From Marthasterias glacialis (lineage: Eukaryota > Echinodermata > Asteroidea > Forcipulatida > Asteriidae): 64,000 nucleotides of DNA. Location: assembly GCA_911728455.2 (NCBI GenBank), contig OU452222.1:29402430-29466429 (forward strand). Reading direction: 5' to 3'. The notes under the pieces were generated by a model. That model had not been told where the DNA came from. It ran no database searches and saw only the letters and a program-made list of their open reading frames with translations. The first letter of the stretch is position 1. Every line of letters begins with the position of its first letter. Both the position numbers and the translations under genes were made by a program. Below are positions 40,823 through 51,076 of the stretch, piece after piece.

Positions 40823-40897
40823 CTTCTTGTTTTTGGACTTGATGTAACCTGCTGTTTCAGTCACTGATCAATCTTCCCGGAAGAACAAACAGAAACA
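40823..40897 (-). other. CPNE: probable noncoding exon 2 of copine (5' UTR)
   Basis: On the minus strand an acceptor (ctgtttttag) precedes 75 bases containing tgaaacagcaggttacatca and ending ccaaaaacaagaag, followed by a strong donor (gtaagctt). The frame through it opens with GTG, not ATG, so it is unlikely to be a coding start. Joined to the copine ATG exon it would run into a stop (gag taa), consistent with untranslated leader. The link to copine is inferred from strand, position and the acceptor at 25519; a separate gene is possible. Confidence 0.5.
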
Positions 40898-41025
40898 CTA
40901 AAAACAGAAGTCAATTTTTACCAAGGTGTGTACTGTCTACTGAGTAGTGTAGACTGTAGTCCAGTACAGTACAGTAGGCTTGGGGTACTGAATCTGGGCT
41001 GAGGCTCAAAACAGTCACACTTTAC

Positions 41026-41325
41026 CTGCTGTAACTTGTAGTGTTGTTATTGTAATTCTATAACGACTCCTTCCTGCTGCTCAGTCAGTGCTACGACAGA
41101 CCGACCGATCGAGAAACAATGCAATGTCAACATTCACATCCCGTCATCTCACCGCGCAGTTCAATACAGTAGTATTTAGACCTACAAATTTCCCGGGTGC
41201 GAGTGTAATGATGATCGATCTGGTCGGACGACGGCGCAGCCTTCTCAGCTCACTGTGCTTGCGCGACACATATCGGCGATCGACGACGTCCACAGTCCAG
41301 CGACGTTTTCGCATTCTTTTGGGCT
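41026..41325 (-). promoter_or_regulatory. CPNE: CpG-rich first exon and promoter, probably of copine
   Basis: A patch dense in cg (tcggacgacggcgcagcc, cgacgacgtcc, cgcgcagtt) stands out from the AT-rich surroundings. Its minus-strand downstream edge is a good donor: acaagttacagcag then gtaaagtg, with the exon edge at 41026. This fits a noncoding first exon whose start lies somewhere between 41060 and 41325. No TATA box is evident. A GCGCGAC-family element starts at 41342 directly upstream of it. The transcription start cannot be fixed from sequence. Confidence 0.5.
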
Positions 41326-41341
41326 TGTTTGTAGCCCAATA

Positions 41342-42015
41342 TACCGATTGCGCGACCCACCTCACGTGATCTGTAGTGAGTATTAAACATAAACAAACAC
41401 GACGTCCTCTCCAGACAAAAGTGTGGTACGATACATGTACACGATGATTGTTGCATTTGTTTATCAGATCGAGGCTTTTTCTTTCTCGAATTCTGTGAAA
41501 AAATATTCCATAGTTAGTACCAGAGAACTTCGAGTGATTGAATGAAGCAAGTAACGACGGTTCCAGAAGTCTTGGAAACTCTACAATACAAAGAACGTTT
41601 GCCTATATGTTCACAAAGTGGTAGTACTAGTTGCACGACGGAACGTTTGGGCCAGACGACCGCGATCACGCGCTTTTCAACCCAAGAATGTCACAGTTCT
41701 AAAGCTGAAACCATCCAAAGAAAAGGCTTTCCAAAACTGTGTGATTCCTTTGTCTTTTTAAAACTTCGCAAAGGGCTATAGGTATGAATGCTCACTTTTC
41801 CAGCGTTTTTTGCGCGCCCCCCCTTTTTTTTTACAGTGATTTACATTATAAAAAACTAACAGACGGGTTGCTACATCGTCGTCTGACGCTCGGTGGTAGT
41901 GCTTAACTCAAAATAAACCTCGTTTGTAGTTTATGAAACAGTAATATGATTGAAATCAATGTCCCAACATACAACTTTAATACAAGGGCTTAGTATTATT
42001 ATTACCAAAACACGA
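41342..42015. mobile_element. 'GCGCGAC' element family, copy 4 (truncated at right)
   Basis: It opens taccgattgcgcgaccc with sub-terminal ctcacgtgatc. It is in opposite orientation to copy 3, carrying gatcgaggctttttctttct, ccagacgaccgcgatcac, ttccaaaactgtgtgattcc and gaaacagtaatatgattgaa. The far terminus is missing: similarity stops near ttaccaaaacacgac. It abuts the presumed copine promoter. Confidence 0.8.
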
Positions 42016-42079
42016 CTATTTCGGTCGCACCATGTATTTGCCAGTGGGGGAGGGGGTAAGCCCCCAGTTATTTTTTTTG

Positions 42080-43022
42080 CAGGGTTGAAATGATCATAAT
42101 TTAAGCCAACGTCATAGAAGTAGGTGTGGCTATATGTAAATGATTTAGTGTAAAGTTTTCCGGTGAGGCGCACGGGCCGGAAGAATTTTATACGGTTCAT
42201 GTGTTTTAAATTGTTAAAACACTGACCCTAAAATAATGTTAAAGCGCTTTGCCATCCTTCCCACACACAAAAAAAAGAAAAGAAAAAAAAAATTACGAAA
42301 AATCTTTAATCATGAGAAACAATCAAACAAATACTACAAACGTGTGTCACATAAGTTGTACGGTAAGTGTCCAAAATAAAATTCACAAAGAAGCCAAAGG
42401 CATAACAATACTGGATTGGTCTACCCCAAAACAAACACCCAAACAGCCCCCCCCCCCCGAAAGAATAAATAAATAAATAAATAAATAGATAAATAAATGA
42501 ATAAATATGTAAACTAATAAAATAACAAAATAAAAATAAAACATAAACAAAACACGTGGGCGATCTGTTGTCAGAATTTGGGGAGGAGGTTGGAGTGTCA
42601 GATTGCTCTCCATCACTGACACCCCCCCCCCCCCCCCCGTTGGACTCATCTTCTCGCTTGTTTATAAGACCCAAGCTCTAAATACAGAGAAATACAATTA
42701 TTTGGAAGGAATAATACTGTTTTAAACTTCCTGGGTATAAGTATACGGATGGTAGGTATAGTAAGATAATAATAAATATTTAAGAAATGTGTTCATACCA
42801 GTACAACATTTTCAGACGATTGTCCTTTAGGGCTGGGCTTCATGTACGAGAACTTAGACGAACTTCATGGTAGGTAAATAGGTAGAAAAGAAGGCCCACA
42901 TGTACGACACATAGGTATACATGTACTTTTTTTGCCCGATTTTATTGGTATACATGATATGCTTGTAATAGCCACACCTACATCTATGATGTTGGCTTAA
43001 TTTATACTAATTTTAACCCTGC
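42080..43022. mobile_element. TIR element with GCAGGGTT ends
   Basis: The left end (42080-42133) reads gcagggttgaaat..taagccaacgtcatagaa..aggtgtggctat. The right end (42969-43022) is its inverted partner: atagccacacctacat..tatgatgttggcttaa..aaccctgc. Between them are poly-C/G runs (42446-42458, 42623-42638) and an (AAAT)n tract near 42466-42510, with no real coding frame. The two arms are about 54 bp with a few mismatches. It is a non-autonomous DNA transposon by structure. Confidence 0.75.
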
Positions 43023-43084
43023 GCCTTATGATACAGCGCTTACCGTGTTAGAAATAGAAACTTAGATACTTCTTATTAAAATTA

Positions 43085-43295
43085 AGGGCATTATAACGCC
43101 GTAACTTAGGGCGTTATAACGCCGTAATTTAGGGCGCTATAACCGTAAAAATAGGGCGTTATAATGCCGTATATGGCGTTATAATGCCGTGATAGCGTTA
43201 TAACGCCGCAATATGGCGTTATAAACGCCGTAAATAAGGCTATAACGCCGCACAATTAGGGCGTTAAAACGCCCTATACGGCGTTATAACGCTGT
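43085..43295. repeat. cluster of GGCGTTATAACGCC palindromes
   Basis: About ten imperfect copies of the self-complementary word GGCGTTATAACGCC lie in 210 bp, separated by short AT-rich spacers such as gtaatttagg and gtatat. Spacing is irregular (about 15-30 bp), unlike a simple tandem repeat. Variants include gcattataacgcc, ggcgttataatgcc and gcgttaaaacgcc. Confidence 0.85.
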
Positions 43296-43343
43296 CTGTA
43301 GCAGTGTGTTTGTTGTCAGAAATCAGCCATCGTAGGTTAGTAT

Positions 43344-43532
43344 ACACATATGGACTGGCAATGAGGACAATAGTGCACGTCTATGCACCCCGAGGGCCTG
43401 TGAGTGACCAGGAGAGGGTCCTATTTCCCGAGACCGATGGCCGAGGGAAATAGGACCGTCTTCTGGTCACTCACAGGCCCAAGGGGTACATAGATGTTCA
43501 CTATTGCCCGAATAATGCCAGTCCATATGTGT
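43344..43532. repeat. 189-bp foldback with long arms
   Basis: The arms read acacatatggactggca..gggcctgtgagtgaccag..ggtcctatttcccgag and the inverse on the right, meeting at accgatgg. The pairing is interrupted but extends almost end to end. The style matches the hairpins at 22406 and 22904 (a cccgag.../...cgaggg centre), though the sequence is different. Confidence 0.85.
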
Positions 43533-45126
43533 TTTATAACACACCTCAGTCTAAAATGTCATGTGAAAAAAATATTTTCAGGACGCACAGTTTTACAACG
43601 GTAAACTGTTATGAGCATTGTAAACCTTTTGAGGGCGCTGTTTACCAGTCAATAGTTTTTGGGTTTTTGAAACTATTTCCCGCTTTGCGAACTATTTCCC
43701 CTAAATGAAGCGCGTGCGGTGCGTTGACGCGTGTCAAGTTCACGGTGGTGTAGATTTCATGCAATTTTTTAGGCTATATTAGTTCACCCCACATGACCGT
43801 GTTTCAGCCAATCAGGATAAAGAACCAGGGAGAGGTGTGGGCGAAAGGCTATTATGATGGGCGCTTATGGAGATCAATGGCGCTTCCCCTCCAGGGCTGG
43901 GGTGTCGATATGGCGCCCTGCCCATGTTCAAAGTGCCTGTTCCTCTCTGTATACATGTCAACCTTTCTGGACAGGTAAAAGGATATAATTTGACCTAAAT
44001 TAAGGGAGATAAAGTAGCAGCCGGATACGGCATTTTTGCCCTGACGGAATGTACAACATTTCTGCCGTTGTTTGTTTCCCCTTTCCTAATTTTAGCACTA
44101 AAAAGAACGCAACTTCTGCCTGGGGGCGACGAGAAAACCTATTACAGAGGGCGCTGTCTTTATTATTTGGAGTTGAGTTTCCAGTGGTGCATTATGCGCT
44201 GCACGTGCATGTGCACAGAGCGAGTGTGGCGTGCGTGGAGCTTTTTAGTAGTGTTAAGCGCAAACTAGCCTCTCGCGCAATCTTCAAGCTTGCGCACGCA
44301 ATCTTCAAGCATGCGCGAGTCAAGTTTGCGCGCTTTAAATTTGCGTGTGCGAAGATTGCGCGCTGCCCTTGTCAAGCTTGTCATGAACTACACGTCAGGA
44401 GAGACAAGGGAGTTGCCGTTATAAATTTTCTTATAGGTGATTTATTGGACGTGCAATGTTTTGTTTTTATTTGTTTTATATTAAATTATTTAACCTTTCT
44501 TTTTTCATGAGCCCCCTCTTACCATAGAGCAAGTCCTTGCTCTATGCTCTTACTCCCTCTTGCCGTATTGTATTATTGTCTTCACCTGCTTTCACCACTT
44601 GTGTGCCTTTTCCTTGTAATATTGAGAAATGCTAAATACTCTTAATCTTGCCCATTGTATCTACTTATTCCGTCGTAAAATCTTGAGTAAAATTTATGAT
44701 GCCGCCACTTTAGGTTTTTTTGAATTGCTTTTTGCTGTTAAAAGAAAACTTTATAAATGACTTAACGTGTGTTTGATTTGTGGTTGTAAGTTACTAGAAA
44801 ACCCGTAAATAAAACACCTTATTTGTGTCACGTGTATTTATATTTTTGGATTTGAGTGTTTTTTGCTTTAAAAAAACGTGTGTCTTCGTAAACACAGCAA
44901 ACCAGCTCGCGAGTGTGAACTTAATTTCAGTTGTTAAGCATTCTCAGTATAACTTGTTTAAAAAAAAACCTTGGTCCTCCACTAAGTTTAGAACTATAAT
45001 GAAGAACTGTCACGCTAAAAAACATGAACTGATGAAGCATTATGAAAGGTGCACAGCGCCCAGTGTTGTGGGCAGTTGGCAATCGGTATGAACTTTTTAT
45101 CACACCTTCCCCCACCCCCGGTCCCT
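43533..45126. other. intergenic DNA with GC-richer patch, gene not recognised
   Basis: 43790-44500 is richer in cg than its surroundings. A possible small exon ends at 43976 (tttctggacag then gtaaaagg), but its translation matches nothing I know. 44224-44400 is a cluster of short words built from cttcaagc and tgcgcg, including caagcttgcgc, caagcatgcgcg, tcaagtttgcgcg and gaagattgcgcg. A small hairpin (agagcaag/cttgctct) lies at 44526-44543. Confidence 0.4.
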
Positions 45127-46134
45127 GGACGATTGCTCGACAATGTTGACATGCGGTTACGTGACCTCCTACTGGGTATAATGCCATCCTGATGGCAAAA
45201 TACGTGTAAAGAGATATGCCGCGACACAGAATTAGTACGAAAACAGTCGATTTTACTTTTGTTAAGTGATAAATTAGTTAGTCAGCCCCTTTATTTAAAG
45301 TAGTATGTTGTGGCATCAATTTAAATCACATTTCTAATCCATAATTTAACAGAATTCTACTAAAAAGAGTTTTTTTTTAGCCATACACTACCGGCGTCGG
45401 ACGACTTTTAGGGAGGTTTAGCTACACGTATTCACCTGAACGTCAACGTGAGCGTGAGAATTATTTTTTCGCTGACGTCACGTAAAAAAATACGCTTACG
45501 TATCAAACGTATATTTTCACGTCAATATGTCCGTACAGTCGACCATACGCGAGCTGGAATGGGCAAAAATTGATGACGTCATTTTGCAACAGCACAGACT
45601 TTTCGCATTCACGTTAACGTTTTTCCTCACGTAACGTGCATGAGCTAAATCTCCCTATTATGTAGCCACCCGCCTGTTGATTTTGTAATGTAGGCCTAAA
45701 TCACTGTAAAAAAGGATAAACAACGTTGGAAAAGTGAGCATAATACCTTGCCTTGCAAAATTTCAAATAGGCAAAGGAATCACACAGTTTTGGAAGGCAA
45801 TTTCTTTGGATCAGCTTCAAAACTTTGAATTTTTTTGTGTTGAAAAGTGTGTGGTGATCGCGGTCGTCTGGCCTAACGTTCCGTAGTGCACTAGTACACA
45901 TCGTGCACATTTTTATACGTTACTTGTACAATTTTCCAGACTTGCTAGAACTGTCCTTACTGGCTTTATTCAACCACTCGAATATTTTTCACAGATTTCG
46001 AGCAAGAAAAGCCTCGATCGAGTAAACTAAATGCAACAATCATCGTGTACTGGACCGCACTTTCCTATGGAGGACGTCGTGTGTGTTTACATTACCCAGA
46101 ATGGGTCACGTGACGCGGGTCGCGCAATCGGTCT
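45127..46134. mobile_element. 'GCGCGAC' element family, copy 5, with a nested MITE
   Basis: The left end is ggacgattgctcgacaatg with gttacgtgacc. The right end is ggtcacgtgacgcgggtcgcgcaatcggtct. The interior follows the family, and a second element (45411-45657) sits between cggcgtcggacgac and ttatgtagccacc, two blocks that are adjacent in the copy at 48591 (inverted). Without the insert it would be about 760 bp. Confidence 0.88.
45411..45657. mobile_element. nested MITE with TAGGGAGGTTTAGCT ends
   Basis: The ends tagggaggtttagct and agctaaatctcccta are inverted repeats with one mismatch. The inside is rich in acgt/cgta words (ctgacgtcacgtaaa, tacgcttacgtatc, cgttaacgttt, cacgtaacgtgc). There is no coding frame. 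The flanks suggest a 3-bp target such as TTA/TTT, not certain. Confidence 0.85.
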
Positions 46135-46847
46135 TTCAACTTGACTTGTAAAGCAAGCATGTCGGTGGTTATTCAAGGGCCCATGAAAAAGTTTTTTGTC
46201 ACGGAACATTTTTGTGGCTTAATATATGGTTTGAAATTAACAAAACATAGTATTGACTATTTTGATGTGTCTGTTACGCGGTAATACACTTTAATTGAGC
46301 CCCGAAAATGTGAACCATTTGATTGCGCAATGATCCATGACGTAGGCTGTGGTAAAACATTTCGAAGACGGCTCTGGTGCCGAGTGGTCAACAATGCATT
46401 GTATGTTATTATCACACACATGGCCCTGGTCAGCCGTTCCACTGTCTACGTCACAGATTTTATGTAAATGAGGAAGGGTGGGCAGAGCACGGCAACCCCC
46501 TAATTTTAGAAATCGTTATTTCTACGATTAATACGCATGTAAAAAATGTGAAAAAAGTAAAGATATACTATAATAGGCATCCTTTAATTTTGTTATTAAA
46601 CCAATAAAAAACATTAATGCATAGACCTTTAATATGGTATGTAAGCAGACTGGTTCGAGTCTAATTCTCCTGGTTCTTGCTTGACGTGACATGAACTACA
46701 TGCATCATTGTTACATGCACAATTTATTGTATGAGGCATTCCGTAACTTTAACGAGGTGACAAATAAATATTACTCCAAAACAATCAAACTCAAAATTTG
46801 GGATAACTGAAACTATGTTAACACTGACAGCTAATATCAGTATATTA

Positions 46848-46985
46848 AAAATGAAATATATTCACTAGCTTTGTTCGTCAATTTAAGAGTGTGCCACTTA
46901 ATTAGACGTTTGCCCAGTTTCTGGACAAAACGACGTTTTTATTTTTTTAGGATTTAATTTCAGGACCCTTTTTTAAAGTTTGAAC
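46848..46985 (+). repeat. direct repeat flanking a Penelope-like relic, left copy
   Basis: Reads aaatgaaatatattcactag then ctttgttcgtcaatttaaga, gtgtgccac, agacgtttgcccagtt, ctggacaaaacga, ggatttaatttcaggaccctt. The same 130-odd bases recur at 48483, in the same orientation, interrupted there by a transposon. Confidence 0.9.
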
Positions 46986-47104
46986 GATTCTTTTCGGTCA
47001 AACTTACGGTGATGAAACAATAAGCTGCATAGCTGAATTTTGATTACAACTAAGATTGAATTGATTCGATATCGGGCAAACTCCGAAGAAACTTATTGTT
47101 TGAA

Positions 47105-47255
47105 ATTAAAGTTTCCGCAAGGCTTGAAGTTTGCAGTGACAGCAGGCGCGCATGTTAAACCTGTGCGCGCAGATTTAAATCGGGCTATGAAGTTTGCGCA
47201 CCCCGTGCAGATTTAAGTTTGCGCAATGATTGAAGTTTGCGCTCGACAAGTACCA
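47105..47255. repeat. cluster of GAAGTTTGCGC-type words
   Basis: Several spaced copies of (t/g)aagtttgcgca and gcgcgcagatttaaat occur here. They are related to the cluster at 44224-44400 but mostly in the opposite sense (cttcaagc/tgcgc there). They could be the subterminal repeats of one large DNA element of about 3 kb, with copy 5 of the GCGCGAC family inside it. Confidence 0.45.
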
Positions 47256-47439
47256 AAGATACTACAAAACCAAAATAGGACACTCAGTGTGTGGAAACAT
47301 GAAACGCAAAATGGCTGCGAGTTGAAGTGCGCCCGCTGTTGTTAGGTAGGTAGACCAGAGATCCGTTTGCTTGATAAAACTATGGAAAAAGGGTTTCCCA
47401 AACTAAAAAGGTAAAAAACTAGTAGGGTTAATGGCCTTA

Positions 47440-48480
47440 GCTTTCGATCCAAACCTGACCTTCGTCAGAGGCAAAAACAAGCACAAACATAAAAACGGAT
47501 CCATTTATAGAAAAAACTGGGGATTAAATTTGAGGGAAGGAATAAAAAATAGCCGGGAAAAAGAAAGCCAATCAGAGTGAATAAATTACGGACAAAGGGA
47601 TTGTTGATGACCAATCAAACTACAGCAGCAAAAGGATTTCCAGTGGTCGGTAGTACAAAAGGGAGATTAATGATAGGCCAAGATGTGAGCTGCATGATGG
47701 GTGATGCGGCTAACATGACAGGACAGGATTAATTACTCAGATGAAGGTGGTGATTAAAGGGTTATCTCCCTAGGTATAGATGCAAAAGAAATAGTGTATG
47801 AATTAAATTCCAAAGTGGGATTGAGAATATCACTATCAATCCCTAAAAAGGCAGAACCGGAATGAGTAAATAGTAAATTTAATTATAAAGGCAGAAAAGT
47901 ATAAAAACAATGGGAAGATAGAAGCATGGAAATAGGAACAATGATTATTTGACACTTGTGTTTATGTTTAATCCGAATGGTTGGACTGTTCGGAGTTGGT
48001 GAATCCAGTGAGATTATCTGAGTTTGCGATGTGGGTCGTCACCGTTGCAGGCCTCAATAACAGTTAGTTCCACATCTTTGACACTATGATTAGGGCTATT
48101 GAAGTGGATAGATACTGGGTACTGTTTCTGGGTCTTTATGGATCAGACATAATTCGCAAAGCGAAGACTGAGTCTGGTATTTGTCTCTCCGATCCCGCAT
48201 ACTGTAGTCCACATCTCTTACATGATGTGACATAAATAACATTGGGAGTTTGGCATTGGGAGTTGGTCTTGATATCGTAAGTAAAGCCGGTGTTGTGACT
48301 TTTAACTGTACTGTGGGATTGAGACAAGTTTTACATTAGATCGGGTGCAGTGATGGCAACCTCGGGATCCAACCTCATATGTCTTGTGAGGAGGGAGCTG
48401 GGGAGTTTAGCCCTCCTCACTAGAATGTCACCTAGGTTTTTTGGGCGACGGAAGGCGACCATGGGGCGCTCAGGAATTGC
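47440..48480 (-). pseudogene. Penelope-like retroelement relic (GIY-YIG endonuclease end)
   Basis: On the minus strand, 48480-48330 reads RPMVAFRRPKNLGDILVRRA then KLPSSLL, the Penelope-like connector motif (RPKNL.D.LVRAKL). Next comes NVIYVTSCKRCGLQYAGSER (48245-48180), a decayed GIY-YIG start where Y.I.C..C...Y.G.T is expected. After shifts come HKDPETVPSI, HFNSPNHSVKDVELTVIEAC and SHWIHQLRTVQPFGLN, the usual end of this domain. The RT itself is absent. The block gctttcgatccaaacctgac then cttcgtcagaggcaaaaac at 47441-47482 is a Penelope-type terminal region, on the 3' side as expected. Stops and frameshifts make it dead. Confidence 0.85.
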
Positions 48481-48482
48481 TG

Positions 48483-48590
48483 AAAATGAAATATATTCAC
48501 TAGCTTTTGTTCGTTAATTTAAGAGTGTGCCACGTAGTTAGACGTTTGCCCAGTTCCTGGACAAAACGATTTTTTCCCCTGAGGATTTAA
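48483..48590 (+). repeat. direct repeat flanking the Penelope-like relic, right copy
   Basis: A second copy of the 46848-46985 repeat: aaatgaaatatattcactag, tttaagagtgtgccac, tagacgtttgcccagtt, ctggacaaaacga, gaggatttaa. It is split by the element at 48591-49746 and resumes after it with tttcaggaccctt at 49747. Confidence 0.9.
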
Positions 48591-49746
48591 TAGACGGATT
48601 GCGCGACTTACGTCACGTGACCCCTGTTGGGTTAAAAATGTAAACACACACGTAATCCTCCATAGGAAAGGGTGGTACGGTACACGATGATTAATGCATT
48701 TAGTTAATTCGATCGAGGCTTTTTTTGCTCGAAATCTTTGAAACATATTCCAGAGTTTGTACCAAAGACCTTCAAGTGGCTGAATAAAGCTGTAAAAGTA
48801 CCGTATAAATGTGCACGATGTGTACAGCGCACGACGGAACGTTAGGCCAGACGACCGCGATCACCACACACTTTTCAACTTCAAAGTTTTGAAGCTGAAA
48901 TCCTCCAAAGAAATTGCTTTCCAAAACTGTGTGATTCCTTTGCCTATTTGAAATTTTGCAAGGCTAGGTATTAATGCTCACTTTTCCAACGTTGTTTATC
49001 CTTTTTTTTTTTTTTTTTTACAGTGATTTAGGCCAACATTACAAACAAAATAACAGACGGATGGCTACGTAATAGTCGTCCGACGCCGGTGGTGCATGGC
49101 TTAAAAAACATCTTTTCAGAAGAATTCTGTTAAATTATGAAACAGAGATGTGATTTAAATTAATACCACACCATACATCTTTAAAGGCATTGCGTACGTT
49201 TGGTAATGACTCTGAACATTTTTGGCAATAAAAACTTACTTGGTAAGGAGTACAGTAGCTTTAGATAGTATAATGCATTTTGAGAAATGTTTCACTTCGA
49301 AGTACTGCAGTTATGGAAAAATATATCACTTTTTATCCCCAAAAAACTTGAATCTGAGAAGCGTTATGGCCGTAACGCTTCTCAGAATGTGTATTCCAAT
49401 GACGGATACTTCTTCTGCGTGAACGCAACCGCTCCAGATTTTTGGCGATATCTCAAAAACGCTGCCACCTTTTGAAATGAAATTTACACAGGTTAGTTTT
49501 ATGGTATATATCTACAATTATATAGCATTAATGCAAACGTACGGTTCCAAAAACCAAAGGTATACTTTGCCTTTTAAAGGTGCTGATTAACTAATTCATC
49601 ACTTAACGAAAGTATAATCGACTGTTTTCGAACTCACTCTGTGTTACGGCCTATCTCTTTACACGTATTTTTTTCTCCAGCTGTATGACGTCATACCCGA
49701 TAGGGGTCACGTGACCGCATGTAAACATTGTCGCGCAATCGGTCTA
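48591..49746. mobile_element. 'GCGCGAC' element family, copy 6, with nested TTAA element
   Basis: It starts tagacggattgcgcgactta with cgtcacgtgacc and ends ggtcacgtgacc..attgtcgcgcaatcggtcta. The orientation is opposite to copy 5. A 390-bp element is nested at 49187-49571. Because the flanking direct repeat exists uninterrupted at 46961-46975, the empty site is known. Joining the outside flanks (ggatttaa and tttcagg) rebuilds it exactly. Confidence 0.9.
49187..49571. mobile_element. nested MITE with TTAA target duplication
   Basis: Starts after TTAA with aggcattgcgtacgtttgg and ends ccaaaggtatactttgcctt before a second TTAA. The ends are inverted and imperfect. It contains a 34-bp near-perfect palindrome at 49353-49386 (tctgagaagcgtta and its inverse). 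A TTAA duplication is typical of piggyBac-type elements. It carries no transposase. Confidence 0.8.
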
Positions 49747-50639
49747 TTTCAGGACCCTTTGGTGTCCGGACCAACAATTATTGTTTTTTAATAGCAAAAC
49801 TGTGAGCGTTGTACATTAATTTGAGTAAAATAACATGATTATTTATGATACAGATTGCAATGTTAGTTCGTTTTTTGTTTGTTTTCCATTGCCCCAAAAT
49901 GGCATGTGAATAATAGGATCAGGGGACAACCCATGAGTGCAGTGGAATAGTTGAGGGTGTGAGGGTGATAAGTGAAAAGGTTTTAGCCCTACCTTTCGAG
50001 AAAAGTAGAAAAAAGAACAATTTTCATTTGGTATTTTTTTCAACCGGCTCACTGGATCTATGGTGTTATGACCTTTGTTAGCTCTAAAGGGTGTATAATT
50101 TCAATTGGTTAATTATTGACTTTTAAATTAGTATATCAGATCCCAAATGGTGGGTTTATTATTATTTGTTTTATATGTCTGTAATATATTTACAAAAAAA
50201 TATTACTGAACTGTAACTTTTTGCAAGTGATGATTAAAAGTGAATGGTAAACTGTTGGCCTCCTACATGATCACAACAATTATAGGCTTGCTTTGTTTGT
50301 TTAAGACTCAATAAACTCAGTCCCATTTCACCATATTACCTGGAAATTATAATATTTATGAAACACTTAAAGCCTATTGGGATGGAAACATTTCAGGAGC
50401 AGGGAAAAAATAAAGTAAATATCCAAGGGTTAATTACAAAGACCATGGCGACTTTTGGGTAGCTGTAATTCGTGGTTTGCAGAAAAGATACCCATAATTT
50501 TATATTATTTTCCATTTGCTACAACCCCCCTTGTAAATCCTATGTAGAACCCTTTCTTAAATTTATGAAATTTTAAAATGAACATTATGCCATAATTATT
50601 ACTTCAATAATTATTTTTTGTCTTTTACATCGTTGCGAA

Positions 50640-50898
50640 TTTGCCCCCTCAATAGGCCTCCTTGCCGCCATCTTCTCATGACTTTATACGCTTCGTTTTA
50701 CCTATCTATCGCATGATGGCGCCCTTCCCCGTGTGTCAATTTTGCTGAGTCATAGCGTCACAATGCTACTTTGCAAAACAAAATGGCACAAGTGTCCCAT
50801 GCTGTTAATGTGATCTTCGGTACTGACTAAGTGTGCTACAGTACTACTACTATCATTACTCTAGCTATTGACTGTGGATTTGGGGAATTGTTTAGTAC
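50640..50898 (+). promoter_or_regulatory. RNMT: probable RNMT promoter and 5' UTR
   Basis: Directly upstream of the proposed RNMT start exon lies non-repetitive sequence with gccgccatcttct, gcatgatggcgccc and tgctgagtcata (an AP-1-like core tgagtca). The gccgccat/gatggcg words resemble YY1-type promoter sites. There is no TATA box at a convincing place. The location is inferred from the coding exon that follows. Confidence 0.45.
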
Positions 50899-50941
50899 AT
50901 GAACATGGCAGAAGTTTCTGTTGCAGAAGATGTAGTCGCAG
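50899..50941 (+). CDS. RNMT: RNMT, coding exon 1 (start codon)
   Basis: This short first coding exon reads MNMAEVSVAEDVVA plus one base, then a donor (gtgataaa). There are two in-frame ATGs; the second at 50905 has the better context (aacATGg). It leaves phase 1, exactly what the exon at 57867 needs. Joined, the protein reads ...AEDVVA-D-NPIQKNDS... The acidic, low-complexity N-terminus fits the disordered, poorly conserved N-terminal part of metazoan RNMT. The support is phase, strand and position, not homology, and a small exon between this and the next could be missing. Confidence 0.6.
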
Positions 50942-51076
50942 GTGATAAATAAAATCGTTGAATTAAACACTAATATAAAGTCAGTACAAATATTAGTAAT
51001 AATGTACTGACTTTATATGCTTTATGATAATTAGCAAGCCTTAGGTAGGCCTCCTAAAATAGTCCTATATCATAAT

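Noticed and set aside
40562..40864. 100-residue open frame beginning TETAGYIKSKNKK
   Set aside because: It starts at GTG and runs through a splice donor into an intron with poly-C/G runs. I treat only 40823-40897 as an untranslated exon.
42306..42674. 122-residue minus-strand open frame
   Set aside because: Built on poly-G and an (ATTT)n tract (YLFIYLFIYLF), low complexity inside a TIR element.
43793..43978. Possible first exon with donor at 43977
   Set aside because: The translation matches nothing known and no partner exon was found. Kept only as a note in the intergenic entry.
44049..44510. 153-residue open frame on the plus strand
   Set aside because: Its repeats (ASRAIFKLAHAIFKHARVKF) come from the cttcaagc/tgcgc word cluster. 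No domain is recognised.
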